Of a stretch of DNA of 64,000 bases, positions 1 to 10,127 are shown in pieces (position 1 is the first letter of the stretch; every line of letters starts with the position of its first letter). This DNA comes from Symbiodinium natans. Lineage: Eukaryota; Sar; Dinophyceae; Suessiales; Symbiodiniaceae. Location: the NCBI GenBank assembly GCA_905221605.1, contig CAJNDS010001657.1, forward strand, positions 402,144-466,143. The letters run 5' to 3'. Made by a program: the position numbers and the translations under genes. The notes beneath the pieces were generated by a model. That model had not been told where the DNA came from. It searched no databases and was given only the letters and a program-made list of their open reading frames with translations.

Positions 1-1790
1 CGGATGTCCCCGGCGTACTACTTGGAGGGTCGGTGCAGAGCGCGCGCGCGGCAAGGGTCCAGGGCCCCTGAGTACCGCGCCTGCCAGCACAAACGACACC
101 TGTGTCGCGCCTGCCAGCGTTTCCCGCGCCCCGAGCGCGCGCGCGGCAACGGTCCAGGGCCCCTGAGTACCGCGCCTGCCAGCAGAAACGACGCCTGTGT
201 CGCGCCTGCCAGCGTTTCGCGCGCCCCGAGCGCGCGCTCGGCAAGGGTCCAGGGCCTCTAAGTGCCGCGCCTGCCAGCACAAACGACGCGTGTGTCGCGC
301 CTGCCAGCGTTTCGCGCGCCCCGAGCGCGCGCTCGGCAAGGGTCCAGGGCCTCTAAGTACTGCGCCTGCCAGCACAAACGACATCTGCGTCGCGCCTGCC
401 AACGTTTCGCGCGCCCCGAGCGCGCGCGGGGCAAGGGTCCAGGGCCTCTAAGTGCCGCGCCTGCCAGCCGAAACGACGCCTGCGTCGCGCCTGCCAGCGT
501 TTCCCGCGCCCCGAGCGCGCGCGCGGCAACGGTCCAGGGCCCCTGAGTACCGCGCCTGCCAGCAGATACGACGCCTGTGTCGCGCCTGCCAGCGTTTCGC
601 GCGCCCCGAGCGCGCGCTCGGCAAGGGTCCAGGGCCTCTAAGTGCCGCGCCTGCCAGCCCAAACGACGCCTGTGTCGCGCCTGCCAGCGTTTCGCGCGCC
701 CCGAGCGCGCGGCAAGGGTCCAGGGCCTCTAAGTACCGCGCCTGCCAGCACAAACGACACCTGTGTCGCGCCTGCCAACGTTTCGCGCGCCCCGAGCGCG
801 CGCTCGGCAAGGGTCCAGGGCCTCTAAGTGCCGCGCCTGCCAGCACAAACGACGCGTGTGTCGCGCCTGCCAGCGTTTCGCGCGCCCCGAGCGCGCGCTC
901 GGCAAGGGTCCAGGGCCTCTAAGTACCGCGCCTGCCAGCACAAACGACACCTGCGTCGCGCCTGCCAACGTTTCTCGCGCCCCGAGCGCGCGCGCGGCAA
1001 GGGTCCAGGGCCTCTAAGCGCCGCGCCTGCCAGCAGAAACGACGCCTGTGTCGCGCCTGCCAGCGTTTCCCGCGCCCCGAGCGCGCGCGCGGCAAGAGTC
1101 CAGGGCCCCTAAGTACCGCGCCTGCCAGCAGAAACGACGCCTGTGTCGCGCCTGCCAGCGTTTCCCGCGCCCCGAGCGCGCGCGCGGCAAAGGTCCGGGG
1201 CCCCTAAGTACACCGCGCCTGCCAGCAGAAACGACGCCTGTGTCGCGCCTGCCAGCGTTTCCCGCGCCCCGAGCGCGCGCGCGGCAAAGGTCCAGGGCCC
1301 CTGAGTACCGCGCCTGCCAGCAGAAACGACGCCTGTGTTGCGCCTGCCAGCGTTTCCCGCGCCCCGAGCGCGCGCGCGGCAAAGGTCCGGGGCCCCTAAG
1401 TACCGCGCCTGCCAGCCCAAACGACGCCTGTGTCGCGCCTGCCAGCGTTTCCCGCGCCCCGAGCGCGCGCGCGGCAAAGGTCCAGGGCCCCTGAGTACCG
1501 CGCCTGCCAGCCCAAACGACGCCTGTGTCGCGCCTGCCAGCGTTTCCCGCGCCCCGAGCGCGCGCGCGGCAAGGGTCCAGGGCCCCTGAGTACCGCGCCT
1601 GCCAGCCCAAACGACGCCTGCGTCGCGCCTGCCAACGTTTCCCGCGCCCCGACGCGCGCGCGGCAAGGGTCCAGGGCCCCTGAGTACCGCGCCTGCCAGC
1701 CCAAACGACGCCTGTGTCGCGCCTGCCAGCGTTTCCCGCGCCCCGAGCGCGCGCGCGCGCGCGCGGCAAGGGTCCAGGGCCCCTAAGTGA
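1..1790. repeat. 95-bp GC-rich minisatellite, about 19 copies
   Basis: A unit of about 95 bp recurs from the first base to about 1,790. The landmark GTCCAGGGC (or GTCCGGGG) appears about 19 times at steps of 92-98 bp. Each unit contains CGCGCCTGCCAGC twice and a self-complementary GCGCGC-rich stretch. Length variation comes mainly from the GC dinucleotide run. Because 95 is not a multiple of three, open frames drift through all frames on both strands; the many overlapping ORFs here are repeat artefacts. The array is cut by the window edge, so its full size is unknown. Confidence 0.95.
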
Positions 1791-2036
1791 TGTGATGCGT
1801 GATGTGCGTGATCGTGATGTGGCGTCATGTGCGTGATGGTACGTCATGTGCGTATGCGTGATGTGCGCGATCGTGATGTGGCGTCATGTCCGTGATGGTA
1901 CGTCATGTGCGTGATGTGATGCGGCGTCATGTGCGTGATGGTACGTCATGTGCGTGATGTGATTTGATGCGTGACACCGCGTCATGTGCGTGATGTGATG
2001 CGTGATGTGCGTGATCGTGATGTGATGCATGCGACA
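1791..2036. repeat. Degenerate GTGATG/CGTCATGTGCG tandem repeat
   Basis: Short overlapping words (GTGATGTGCGTGAT, GGCGTCATGTGCGTGATGG, TACGTCATGTGCG) recur irregularly directly after the 95-bp array. No gene is visible. Confidence 0.85.
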
Positions 2037-2037
2037 T

Positions 2038-2135
2038 GAGGAACAGGAAGAGGAGGACGGGGTGAAGAGGAAGACGCGGAGGAGGACGGGGAGGAGGAGA
2101 AGGAGGAGGAGGAGAAGGAGGAGAGGCGGGACAGC
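2038..2135. repeat. Purine-rich GGA/GAA tract
   Basis: The plus strand is almost all purine, dominated by GAGGAGGA and GAAGAGGA words. It is a simple-sequence tract. Confidence 0.8.
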
Positions 2136-2333
2136 CCCAAAAGTAAGAACCCCACACAAAGATGTGGGGAAAAACACTAATCCGGTGCAACTTCCGAAGC
2201 TCACAGACGACACGACGCAGGAGGCAGGAGACGCAAGGCACGACACGAAACATGCGACACGTGACACGAGACCGAGGAAATTCGACCGGTGCGAGACTCG
2301 AGACTGCCGAGAACCGAGGACGGTCACACTAAG

Positions 2334-2555
2334 ATCGCATTCCCGACACACCCAGAGGTCCAACAGATTGCAACAGTCCGAGGGCACCGAAAGTGGTTTT
2401 CCCAAATTCAGGAACTGCGTAACACTCGCGAACACTTGTCCATGATCGCATTCCCGACACACCCAGAGGTCCAACAGATTGCAACAGTCCGCGGGCACCG
2501 AAAGTGGTTTTCCCAAATTCAGGAACTGCGTAACACTCGCGAACACTTGTCCATG
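2334..2555. repeat. 111-bp tandem duplication, two near-identical copies
   Basis: Two copies start at about 2,334 and 2,445 and differ at about one base (GAGGGC against GCGGGC). The 111-bp period is exactly 37 codons, so an open frame on each strand runs through both copies. The plus frame (2,289-2,681, 130 residues) repeats a 37-residue block holding PEVQQIATVRGHRKW; the minus frame repeats one holding FASVTQFLNLGKPLS. Neither peptide is recognised. The near identity indicates a recent duplication. From here to about 2,920 there is otherwise only low-information sequence. Confidence 0.85.
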
Positions 2556-2923
2556 AACCCCAACCTTAAAGACAAATGCCTCGCTGCGTGTGCAGCAACG
2601 AAAAATCGAGAGCCTCAAGCTTTACGCATGCAATTCCGACTCAAACCTCACAAAAGCTTCAAAGGAGCCAAGCACCTATAGAAGAGCCCCAAACCCCTGA
2701 AGACCTCTCCACCCGGTGAACCTCGGCCGCGCGTCGAGCGGTGCCCGCTCCAAGAGCCCAGACAGCAGCGGGCCAGCAAGGGTTGGTTCATGGCTTCAGG
2801 ACTTCAGGGGATTTCAGGGGATTTAGGTTTCAGAGTCTAGGGCCTCTAGGGTCTGGGTTTGCGGCTGTAGAGGCTCACTGGCTTCGTTCATGAACCCCCA
2901 ACACCCCACTTCAACCCCGTCGA

Positions 2924-3310
2924 GACGTCATCCAGGTTCTCCGGCGAGGCGCATCATCCACCCGACCCCTTCTGGTCAGAGATCTGCGAAAGCAGATCAC
3001 AAGCAACAAGTTCACCGAACTGCCGAAGCTGCACGCCTTTGGCCCCCAAGGAAGCTGAAAGGAGATGTACCTCAGGCGGTTGGAGGCTAGTCGGCGAAAC
3101 GCCAAGTTCAACCGGATAGTACGGAATCCCCATAGAAACTTGATCGCAACTTCAACAACGATCCGAAGGGAAATCTTCAACCATCCTCAGAGATCTATAA
3201 GCCCCAAAGCCAAAGCCCTCTTGGGGCACCTGGATATGGCCGAGTATGCTTTAGAAGGATATGTTTTAACACACGCGCTGTGTGAGTTTTTTTGGCTTGT
3301 TGAGTCCTGA
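2924..3310 (+). pseudogene. Broken plus-strand coding-like frame, no family recognised
   Basis: One reading frame stays protein-like from about 2,924 (RRGASSTRPLLVRDLRKQ) through HAFGPQGS. It meets a TGA at 3,056 and resumes in the same frame three codons later with ATG at 3,065 (MYLRRLEASRRNAKF ... ALLGHLDMAEYALEGY), ending at 3,308-3,310. The two halves share a basic, alpha-helical character, so I read them as one gene with an in-frame stop. The alternatives are a start at 3,065 or two chance ORFs. No splice sites convincingly remove the stop. Confidence 0.3.
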
Positions 3311-3940
3311 GCAGGGCATGCCATTGGGACTTAGTAGGCCTTGCCTCGGAGGCCTTGCCTCGGAGGTGATCGTCCAGCTTGCTGTTTTTGATGTTGTTGT
3401 TTTCTTCTTGTTGTTGCTTGTGTCATAGTGAACTGTGTGTTGTGTGTGTTTGTGTTTTTGTTTTTTGTTCTTGTTGTGTTTATCTGTGTTTTTTTTGCTT
3501 TTGTTCTTTGTGCCTTTGGTTTTTTGCTGACTCGTGATTTTTGCGATCCTCAAACCCAGATGAACTAGCAGAGTCCGGAAAACGTAGCGAGACGTAAGGC
3601 GATTTTTTTCCATGCCACAACAGTCCTTTACTGGTGGCTTCAGGGTCCAGGGTTTCTTCAGGGGTTTCGGAGCCTAACGTGCCAAGGGCCCCAAGTTCAA
3701 AACCCTCAGTTGTCCCCAACTCGTGAATGGTGCAATGGTAGTGGGTTCAGGTTTAGATTTGCCAGTGTTCGATTGCCACACGTTGTGGCATGTGTTTAGG
3801 CAGCTTTCCTGAGTGCCAGGCTCTTCAAGCCTTAGTAGTTCTTTGCAGGGGGCGTGTATAATCCTGTGAAGGGATGAGATGCGGAACCTCCCTGCCGAAT
3901 CCCGGACAACGAACCGGCAAGAAACCCCAACCACCGGCCC
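3311..3940. other. Stretch without a supported gene
   Basis: It contains a T/G-rich low-complexity tract at about 3,365-3,540 and a doubled GGCCTTGCCTCGGAG near 3,337-3,367. No coherent coding frame is visible. Confidence 0.5.
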
Positions 3941-3992
3941 CACCTAACCCTAAACCTAACCCTAAAACCCTCAACCTCAACCCGAAACCCCA
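3941..3992 (-). repeat. Degenerate CCCTAAA (telomere-type) repeat
   Basis: Several imperfect CCCTAAA/CCCTAAC units lie in tandem. This is the reverse-strand orientation relative to the larger TTTAGGG arrays in the window. Confidence 0.7.
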
Positions 3993-4321
3993 GATTTTGA
4001 AATGGACCTACGACGGCCGTGTTCACATACGTCTACAATTGGGGGGGTTCCGGTTGCCACTCGCCTCGTGCCACCGGTGAAGGCACTGCCTCCTGACAGG
4101 ACGAGAGGACTCCACGCAAACACAGAAAGCAAAGGCCTGGGGGTGGTTGGGGAAATGAGCTGTGGGTTCTAGGGGGTGTGGGGTAGGGCTGGGTCGGGGG
4201 GGGTATCCCTAGAGTGCCCCCGCCGAGAGAAGCCCACTCCCGGGGAAGCCCGCAAGAGTCCCGAGTGCTTCTTCATATATGAAAATCGTTGCTTTCCGCT
4301 TTATGTATTTCTCATTGTTTA

Positions 4322-4525
4322 TGTTTGTAATTATGTGCTTTTGCCTTTATTTATTGATTGATGTATTCTTCTTGCATGGGTCTTTGTTTCTACTGTTTCT
4401 CTCGTTCTGTCGTTCTTTCCCTCCAGCCTTCCCCTTGGTAAAATACATTAGTCCCCCCTTCTCCAGCAAAAAAGTCCAATCCAAGTTAAAAGGCCTTTAT
4501 GCCTCAGAGAGCAGAGAGGACACTC
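4322..4525. repeat. Solo copy of dispersed repeat B
   Basis: About 200 bp, from a TTGTAATTATG word to GAGAGGACACTC, matches 11,681-11,878 in the same order with scattered substitutions. Shared landmarks are TTCTCTCGTTCTGTCG, TTCCCTCCAGCCTT and AAAGGCCTTTATGCCTCAG. At 11.7 kb the same segment is bracketed by a further direct repeat; here it is alone. An ORF reading through it is probably incidental. The sequence from 4,526 to 4,870 shows nothing further. Confidence 0.8.
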
Positions 4526-4877
4526 TTAGCTCCACCATACCCAACCATACCCTACTGTTTGCATCGTTTCGCAAAAGACCGATGCCGCAGCAGCCTGAAG
4601 TGAAGGCTAGAGCATCCACAAATCCACAAAGTCTGGAATCTGGCTGGTCGGCCTTGCATCTTCAAAGCAGAATCTGAAACTACCGCTTGGTAGACAAACG
4701 CTAAGATGAGCTTCTCGGCAGCTTTGACATGGCTTTCCACCGTGGAAGATGGTAAGTAACGGCCCAGCCAAGTTGCCTGGTTCAGGGTTTAGGCTTTGGG
4801 GTTTATGGCCTGTTAGGGCTTGTTACGGATTAAGGTTTGTTAGGATTCAGGTTTGAGGTCTAGGCTTTAGGGAAGGG

Positions 4878-5078
4878 ATGAAGTGGAATATTGGGCCAAG
4901 CCAATTTGTCAAGGATACTTACCAAATGCTTTGGCTGACTAGCCGGCTCGTGGAGGAGGCCAATCGAATTGGACAGGGACTACACAATTTTGTCAGGGAG
5001 GGGCAATTCACTGCGGAATTTGCTCAGAAAAAAACGCCTTGCCATGCCCCTCCGGAAAGAATGAAGCTGATAAGATGA
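4878..5078 (+). CDS. Possible small ORF, 66 residues, unrecognised
   Basis: A plus-strand ORF with a true ATG has balanced composition (for example QFVKDTYQMLWLTSRLVEEA) and few low-complexity residues. It has no recognised domain and no visible splice context. It could be a short exon, a decayed retrocopy or chance, and its plus orientation differs from most supported genes here. Confidence 0.25.
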   Translation: MKWNIGPSQFVKDTYQMLWLTSRLVEEANRIGQGLHNFVREGQFTAEFAQKKTPCHAPPERMKLIR

Positions 5079-5112
5079 CACTGATTTATTGATGCAGCTT
5101 CGGCTGTTGGAA

Positions 5113-5290
5113 CGCGCAAGAAGCTTCAAAGCAACCCTGATGTACCACAATATGACGGTATACTAAAGTATACTATAAGAATGTGCAAGAAGCTTCAACT
5201 CAACCATGATGTACCATAATATAATATTTCACTATAGCATACTGTAATGTGGTATACTATTGTACTATAGTATAATCGTAGACTATATGC
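5113..5290. repeat. AT-rich segment with an imperfect direct repeat
   Basis: The word GCAAGAAGCTTCAA followed by TGATGTACCA(C/T)AATAT occurs at about 5,116 and 5,186. It is followed by TATACTATAG-type words. No gene is seen from here to about 5,860. Confidence 0.6.
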
Positions 5291-5869
5291 GGAATGAGCT
5301 GGGCTGCAAGAAGCACCGCAAGCCATTTTCTGCTGCGCCACACATGCCTGCACCTTTCAAAGCCTCTTGGAGCTCCCACCGGCTGCTCTTGCAGTATCTT
5401 GCAGTCATCCATCAAGCCGATAGCAACACGAAGCCGGACCTCGGACATGTGTTATGAACAACAGCGACGTGAACTGACCATCCCGTTTTAGCTCCGTGAT
5501 CCATCGCGACTTCACGCAACTCACGTGGCAGGGCCACGTTCAAACGAGTGATCGGCACCTAAGCTGCTCTACCACAGCAGCAACTCTCCCTGATTCCAGC
5601 ACGCACGTGCAAATGACTGAGGCCACAACAGCTCTGTCCAAGCCAACCCTTTGCGCACACATCCTGCAGCACAAAACGCAAACCAACAAAACTGGTGCAG
5701 AGCAAGCAGCGAATGGCCACGAGGCGCGCGCTGGTAGAATCTGATGATGAGAGACGTACATATTGGCCCACCCCTGAAGAGACAGACGGGACTGACCATG
5801 CTCGCAAATACATGTAGCTTCAAGCAAATCAGCAAGGAGTCACCAGCCTCAGCATCTCTGGTATCTCGC

Positions 5870-6217
5870 TCAGACGGCAACACCTTGGCAAGATATATAT
5901 GGGAAAGAAAAGCCTTGAGAGGGATTATGCGCAATCTGGGACTCCGAAGCCCTCGACGGGGATGACGCCTGAGGTGGCGGAGGAGGTGGCGCTGGGATCG
6001 CCACACTCTTTGTCACCACCTTGCTGCTGAAACGGCCCACCATGATCTTCCCTCCGTGCAGATTCATGCGCACCATGTCCACTGGTCCGAATTCGTTCTG
6101 CAACACGCGGTCGCTCAGGGCGTTTGCCAATTTCTTGTAAAAGTACGCGGATTTCCACTGCACGCGTGTCAAGATCGGCAAGATGTGCTTTGGAGGCCCC
6201 CGGAACGTCCGTTGCAA
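5870..6217 (-). CDS. Unrecognised protein, C-terminal exon or short gene
   Basis: This is a minus-strand open frame of about 115 codons. The first two thirds read like a real protein (SAYFYKKLANALSDRV, GPVDMVRMNLHGGKIMVGRF). They are followed by a proline run (PAPPPPPPQ) and a Ser-rich tail before TGA. Frame and composition are clearly better than in the overlapping frames. No ATG sits at the 5' end: a TAA lies a few codons upstream, next to an AAG|GC acceptor-like site, so this is probably a terminal exon. No family is recognised. The proline stretch suggests a flexible linker; no membrane segment is visible. Confidence 0.45.
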   Translation of the reverse strand: MQRTFRGPPKHILPILTRVQWKSAYFYKKLANALSDRVLQNEFGPVDMVRMNLHGGKIMVGRFSSKVVTKSVAIPAPPPPPPQASSPSRASESQIAHNPSQGFSFPYISCQGVAV

Positions 6218-6377
6218 AAAGCCTTACAAAGGGCATCCAGACGTCACGTCGGAGTTCGACAGAGTTTGTGAGGTTGTTTGCACAATACACAAAGATTCAT
6301 GGGAGTTTTTGTTGTTATAGACGATAGAGTGGCGAACGATTGCGACGAAAGATTGCGCACATTCTTGTTCTGTCGTA

Positions 6378-6411
6378 ATATGATGATGACGGTGACGACG
6401 ATGATGATGAC

Positions 6412-6446
<35 letters not shown>

Positions 6447-6480
6447 CGACGGTGGTGGTGACGGTGATGGTGATGGCAAC
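6378..6480. repeat. ATG/GAC trinucleotide microsatellite
   Basis: About 100 bp of ATG repeats interrupted by ACG and GTG. Poly-Met, poly-His, poly-Ile and poly-Ser ORFs in this area are repeat artefacts. Confidence 0.95.
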
Positions 6481-6526
6481 GACGCTTGTGAAATACATCC
6501 AAATAGCAATGCTAACCACCGCCACT

Positions 6527-6672
6527 AGGTTTTCGTTGGTTTTTCATGAGAAAAAACTATTTTTTTTACATTTTGGACGGATTTCCTGTAATTTCCCTTA
6601 GGTTTTCCTTGGTTTTTCCTAGGGGCAAACCTATTTTCCTTACATTTTTGGACAGATATCCTGTCATTTCCT
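6527..6672. repeat. T-rich ~75-bp module, two copies; related copies at 7.0-7.17 and 10.33-10.43 kb
   Basis: GGTTTTCGTTGGTTTTTC ... ACATTTTGGACGGATTTC recurs twice here, then again from about 7,003. A reverse-complement relative sits at about 10,330-10,425: CTTGG, ATTCCCTCTATATTTT and related words appear in opposite orientation to 7,136-7,175. Confidence 0.7.
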
Positions 6673-7632
6673 TCGTTTCTTGGGCTTTGAAGCACGCTTG
6701 GCGCGGCTTAAAAGAAGCTGGGGGGCTTGGGGGGGGGGGGGGGGGGGCCCCCCCCCACTTGCTGGGGGGGGCGCAGCCCCTCCCCCCATTTGCAAACACA
6801 ATGCTCACACGATGTTTTTTCAACTAGCTTCTTGGGCTTTGAAGCATGCAGCACGCTTGGTACGACTTAAAAGAAGCGGGGGGGGGGGGGGTTGTGGGAA
6901 AACACAGCCCCCCACCCCCCCCATTTGCAAACATCCTGCTCACATGACGGGTGTCAACAAGTTTCTTGGGCTTTGAAGCACGCTCTGCACGGCTTGAAAA
7001 AAAAACCGAGGTTTTCGTTGGTTTTTCCTAAGGAAACCCTCTTCTGATTACATTTTGGACGGATTTCGTCAAACGTCAAAGCGTACGTTGCTTTTCCTTA
7101 GTTTGTCCTAGGGAAAACCCTATTTGGTTCGTTTTCTTGGTTTCTATCATTCCCTCTATATTTTCATCGGATTCATACTTTTTTTTCAACTAGTTTCTCG
7201 GGCTTTGAAGCACGCTTGGTACGGCTTAAAAGAAGCGGGGGGTGTTGGGGGGGGACGCAGCCCCCCCCCCCATTTGCAAACACCCTGCTCACATGATGGG
7301 TGTCAACAAGTTTCTTGGGCTTTGAAGCACGCTCTGCACGGCTTAAAAAAAGCGGGGGGGTTGGGGGAGGCGCAGCCCCCCCTGCTCACATGATGGGTGT
7401 CAACAAGTTTCTTGGGCTTTGAAGCGCGCTCTGCACGGCTTAAAAAAAGCGGGGGGGTTGGGGGGGGGGGCGCCGCCCCCCCCCATTTGCAAACACAATG
7501 CTCACACATGTTTTTTTTTCAACTAGTTTCTTGGGCTTTGAAGCACGCTTGGTACGGCTTAACAGAAGCGGGGGGGGTTGGGGGGGGGCACAGCCCCCCC
7601 CCATTTGCAAACACCATGCTCACATGATGGGT
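6673..7632. repeat. Array 1 of the paired G-tract/C-tract module (about 7 units)
   Basis: Each unit of roughly 100-150 bp reads: TTCTTGGGCTTTGAAGCACGC, GGCTTAAAAGAAGCG, a run of about 7-17 G, a CGCAG-like spacer, a run of about 7-10 C, then CATTTGCAAACAC and TGCTCACATGATGGGTGTC. The adjacent G and C runs are complementary, so each unit can fold into a G:C hairpin with a tiny loop, and each G run could also form a quadruplex. Anchors lie near 6,675, 6,829, 6,963, 7,193, 7,311, 7,410 and 7,529. ORFs across it repeat LGFEARSARLKKSGG-like strings and are not genes. Homopolymer lengths may be unreliable in the assembly. Confidence 0.9.
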
Positions 7633-8479
7633 GTCACTCGAACTCGAACTCGATTCCGCAGCGGTCTGGTCTGACCTACTAGCTAGCTGTAGCTCATGAC
7701 ATATGTCACGGCCGCTCTGTGGCGGCGGTTAACAGCTTCGGGTATGGACATGCAAGGCAACTGCACAGGAACCGAAGTTCAACAAGCTGTGCAGTACAGG
7801 GTCTCCAGCGCTCACAGTCGCTCAACCTAGCGTTCTCGCACTTACTAACTAGGGAGTAGACTGTGACAGCTCAGCTGAACAGTGAATGAATTGTCAAAAC
7901 GAAGAAATGAAAAACACATCACGCCACTCTGCCTTGGGCAGGGGGCCGGAAACGGCAACCCCGAGACAAGTGCTGCGCAAGCCCTGTACACTGTACAACG
8001 TCAGGACTGAGCTACAAAATGGTCAGCTCAATGATGGATCTCACTCATGAAAAGCAGTCAGTTGAGGACCTCCATGGAGGGACGGACTCAGAGTCCACTA
8101 GAGCATCGAAATGCACTCCACAGGCCAATTTCAAGCGAAACGGAGTCCACAACAAGCCTCCATGCATACCGCCAACTATACTGGAATCACTGCTTTTGGG
8201 CAGCGTAGCCACCGCTGACAGACACATTGGCACATCGTTCTGTCGTCCTGCCCAAAGGGCAAGCTTTGCCAAAGCGGCAGCCTCCATGAGAGAAAGCTGG
8301 CAGAAGCACCCCACGAGGAAAGAGAACCATCAGAGCAATCCCAAGAATACCTCAGCGGCAGGTACACAGCGTAGGGGACCATCACGTTGAGGAAGCCCAA
8401 TGCACCCACCAGACAAGAAAATAAAATAGCAGCAGCATATTGAATAGAAGGGCCGATAACACGGCGCCCCCGCCCGCAG

Positions 8480-9036
8480 GCCAGGTTGCCGTAAAGCCTG
8501 GCAATCGCAAGTGGCCAAGAAAAACCAAGCAAGTATGGGGTGAGTGTGTGGTACTGCTCCAGCACATGCATTGTACAAGCAAAGAACTGAGTCAAATATG
8601 GTCAGCTCAACGATGATCCAAACTCATAGGGCAGACAGTTGAGGACCTCCATGGAGAGTCTGGTACTACAGTGACTCGTCGCATCGCGCAAGTTGCCTCA
8701 TTGCCCGAAAACTCGCCATGGGCCGACCCACGAAATCCCAGAAGGGCTAGGTGGGAAACAGGAACGAACTGTCCACAACGAATGTCGTCACATATCCTTC
8801 CAGCCGTTGCAACCGAAAGTGAAAGCACCATGAGGTGGGCCATCAGAGCAGTCCCAGACGACGCCTCAGCAAAAACGAATTCATCTGCATAGAGACAAAC
8901 TGTAGCAGCACAATGTAGGGGCCGAAGACGGCGCCCTGCCCATAGGCCTGGTTGCCGTAAAGCCTGACAACCGCAAGTGGCCATACATTCATCCCAAAAT
9001 GCCTGATTGCCGCAAAGCCTGGCAACCGTAAGTGGC
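8480..9036. repeat. Three copies of a ~37-bp imperfect palindrome
   Basis: Copies near 8,480, 8,946 and 8,999 read approximately GGTTGCCGTAAAGCCTGGCA followed by A(A/T)CGCAAGTGGCCA. GGTTGCC and GGCAACC are inverted repeats with a 9-base loop, so each copy could form a small hairpin. Substitutions partly preserve the pairing. Confidence 0.75.
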
Positions 9037-9575
9037 AATGAATAGTCATACAACATGAAGAACAAAAGCAAATACGAAATAAATAAACCAAGCACTGAGC
9101 ATAGGCGCGAGCTCGCTGGCAGTGAAAACACTGTACCTTGCAGTCCGCCCCGAAGCGTTGGTGCGTACATAATGCCTGGCCAGTATCTTCGCCCACACAT
9201 GAAGCCCAGGTGATCACGAACCTGATTGGCTCCCGCTGCAGCACTGGAATCTGCAGCAACCCTCACTTCTACCAGCAATACATTTGGCCTGTCTTCAGTG
9301 GCCCATCCAATGCTGGTTGCCGGACTTGGGACCGGCACGGCTCGTAAAATAAAGAAGAGCGGACCTGCAGTGATGATGCTTGAAGGTGTCACTCGTGTAT
9401 CTCCCAACCGTGGGGCTAACTGCGTTTGCGCAACCAGCTCATCAGGTGGCAAAGGCGTCTCCAAAAACATCCAGTAGCAGAATGCCATGCAAATACCATA
9501 CCAGATCCATGAAGGCCAGTGAGTGCACCGAGGACAACCTGAATGCACGGGTCTCAGACATATCGCCATCTTCAT
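8607..9575 (-). CDS. Long open frame (322 codons), doubtful gene
   Basis: This is the longest uninterrupted frame of the accessory block, with hydrophobic stretches such as GLFISYLLLFFMLYDYS. However, it runs through two of the palindromic repeats, other frames also remain open over long distances, and no family or splice signal supports it. An overlapping frame (9,259-8,843) gives ARLYGN/VRLYGN-type strings at each repeat copy. It is either a decayed membrane-protein gene or a chance frame in a GC-rich duplication. Confidence 0.2.
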   Translation of the reverse strand: MKMAICLRPVHSGCPRCTHWPSWIWYGICMAFCYWMFLETPLPPDELVAQTQLAPRLGDTRVTPSSIITAGPLFFILRAVPVPSPATSIGWATEDRPNVLLVEVRVAADSSAAAGANQVRDHLGFMCGRRYWPGIMYAPTLRGGLQGTVFSLPASSRLCSVLGLFISYLLLFFMLYDYSLPLTVARLCGNQAFWDECMATCGCQALRQPGLWAGRRLRPLHCAATVCLYADEFVFAEASSGTALMAHLMVLSLSVATAGRICDDIRCGQFVPVSHLALLGFRGSAHGEFSGNEATCAMRRVTVVPDSPWRSSTVCPMSLDHR

Positions 9576-9749
9576 TGCATCTGTGAATGGGTGCCGAAGT
9601 GCGGCTTCCCAGGCTCAGTATTGAGACACCATGTGCAAAGGCAAGAACTACAGCGTCCGGAAGGGGGTCCAGTTGAACAGAGAACCTGTTAGGCCTCGAA
9701 CCCGGTTGACCCCCTACCAAAAAAACATGTGATCCGAGCCGAGAAGCTT

Positions 9750-10127
9750 ATGATGGGTGTCAACAAATTTCTTGGGCTTTGAAGCACGCTCTGCACGGCT
9801 TAAAAAAAGCGGGGGGCGCAGCCCCCCCCCCCCCATTTGCAACACAATGCTCACACGATATTTTTCAACTAGTTTCTTGGGCTTTGAAGCACGCTTGGTA
9901 CGGCTTAAAAGAAGCGGGGGGGTTGGGGGGGGGGACGCAGCCCCCCCCCCATTTGCAAACACCCTGCTCACATGATGGGTGTCAACAAGTTTCTTGGGCT
10001 TTGAAGCACGCTCTGCACGGCTTAAAAACAAGCGGGGGGGTTGGGGGGGGGGGGCGCAGCCCCCCCCATTTGCAAACACAATGCTCACACGATGTTTTTC
10101 AACAAGTTTCTTGGGCTTCGAAGCACG
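9750..10127. repeat. Array 2 of the paired G-tract/C-tract module (about 4 units)
   Basis: These are the same units, in the same orientation, as at 6.67-7.63 kb, with anchors near 9,768, 9,876, 9,990 and 10,107. The last unit breaks off inside GAAGCACGCTT and passes directly into a TTCC tract. Confidence 0.9.

Larger units (their letters stand above)
7633..9748. other. Unique 2-kb segment between the two G/C-tract arrays
   Basis: This segment lies between the module arrays and contains an internal duplication. About 7,980-8,100 resembles 8,565-8,675 (GGTCAGCTCAA(T/C)GATG, then CAGTTGAGGACCTCCATGGAG). No family is recognised. 7,640-7,980 shows nothing else. Confidence 0.6.

Noticed and set aside
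258-1847. Many overlapping ORFs up to 277 codons in the first 1.8 kb
   Set aside because: All are translations of the 95-bp repeat; because 95 is not divisible by three, every frame stays open by repetition.
6224-6601. Poly-His, poly-Ile, poly-Ser and poly-Met ORFs
   Set aside because: Products of the ATG microsatellite in different frames.
8607-9575. Taking the 322-codon ORF as a sugar or multidrug transporter
   Set aside because: Hydrophobic runs exist, but no family motif; it crosses palindromic repeats and other frames are equally open.
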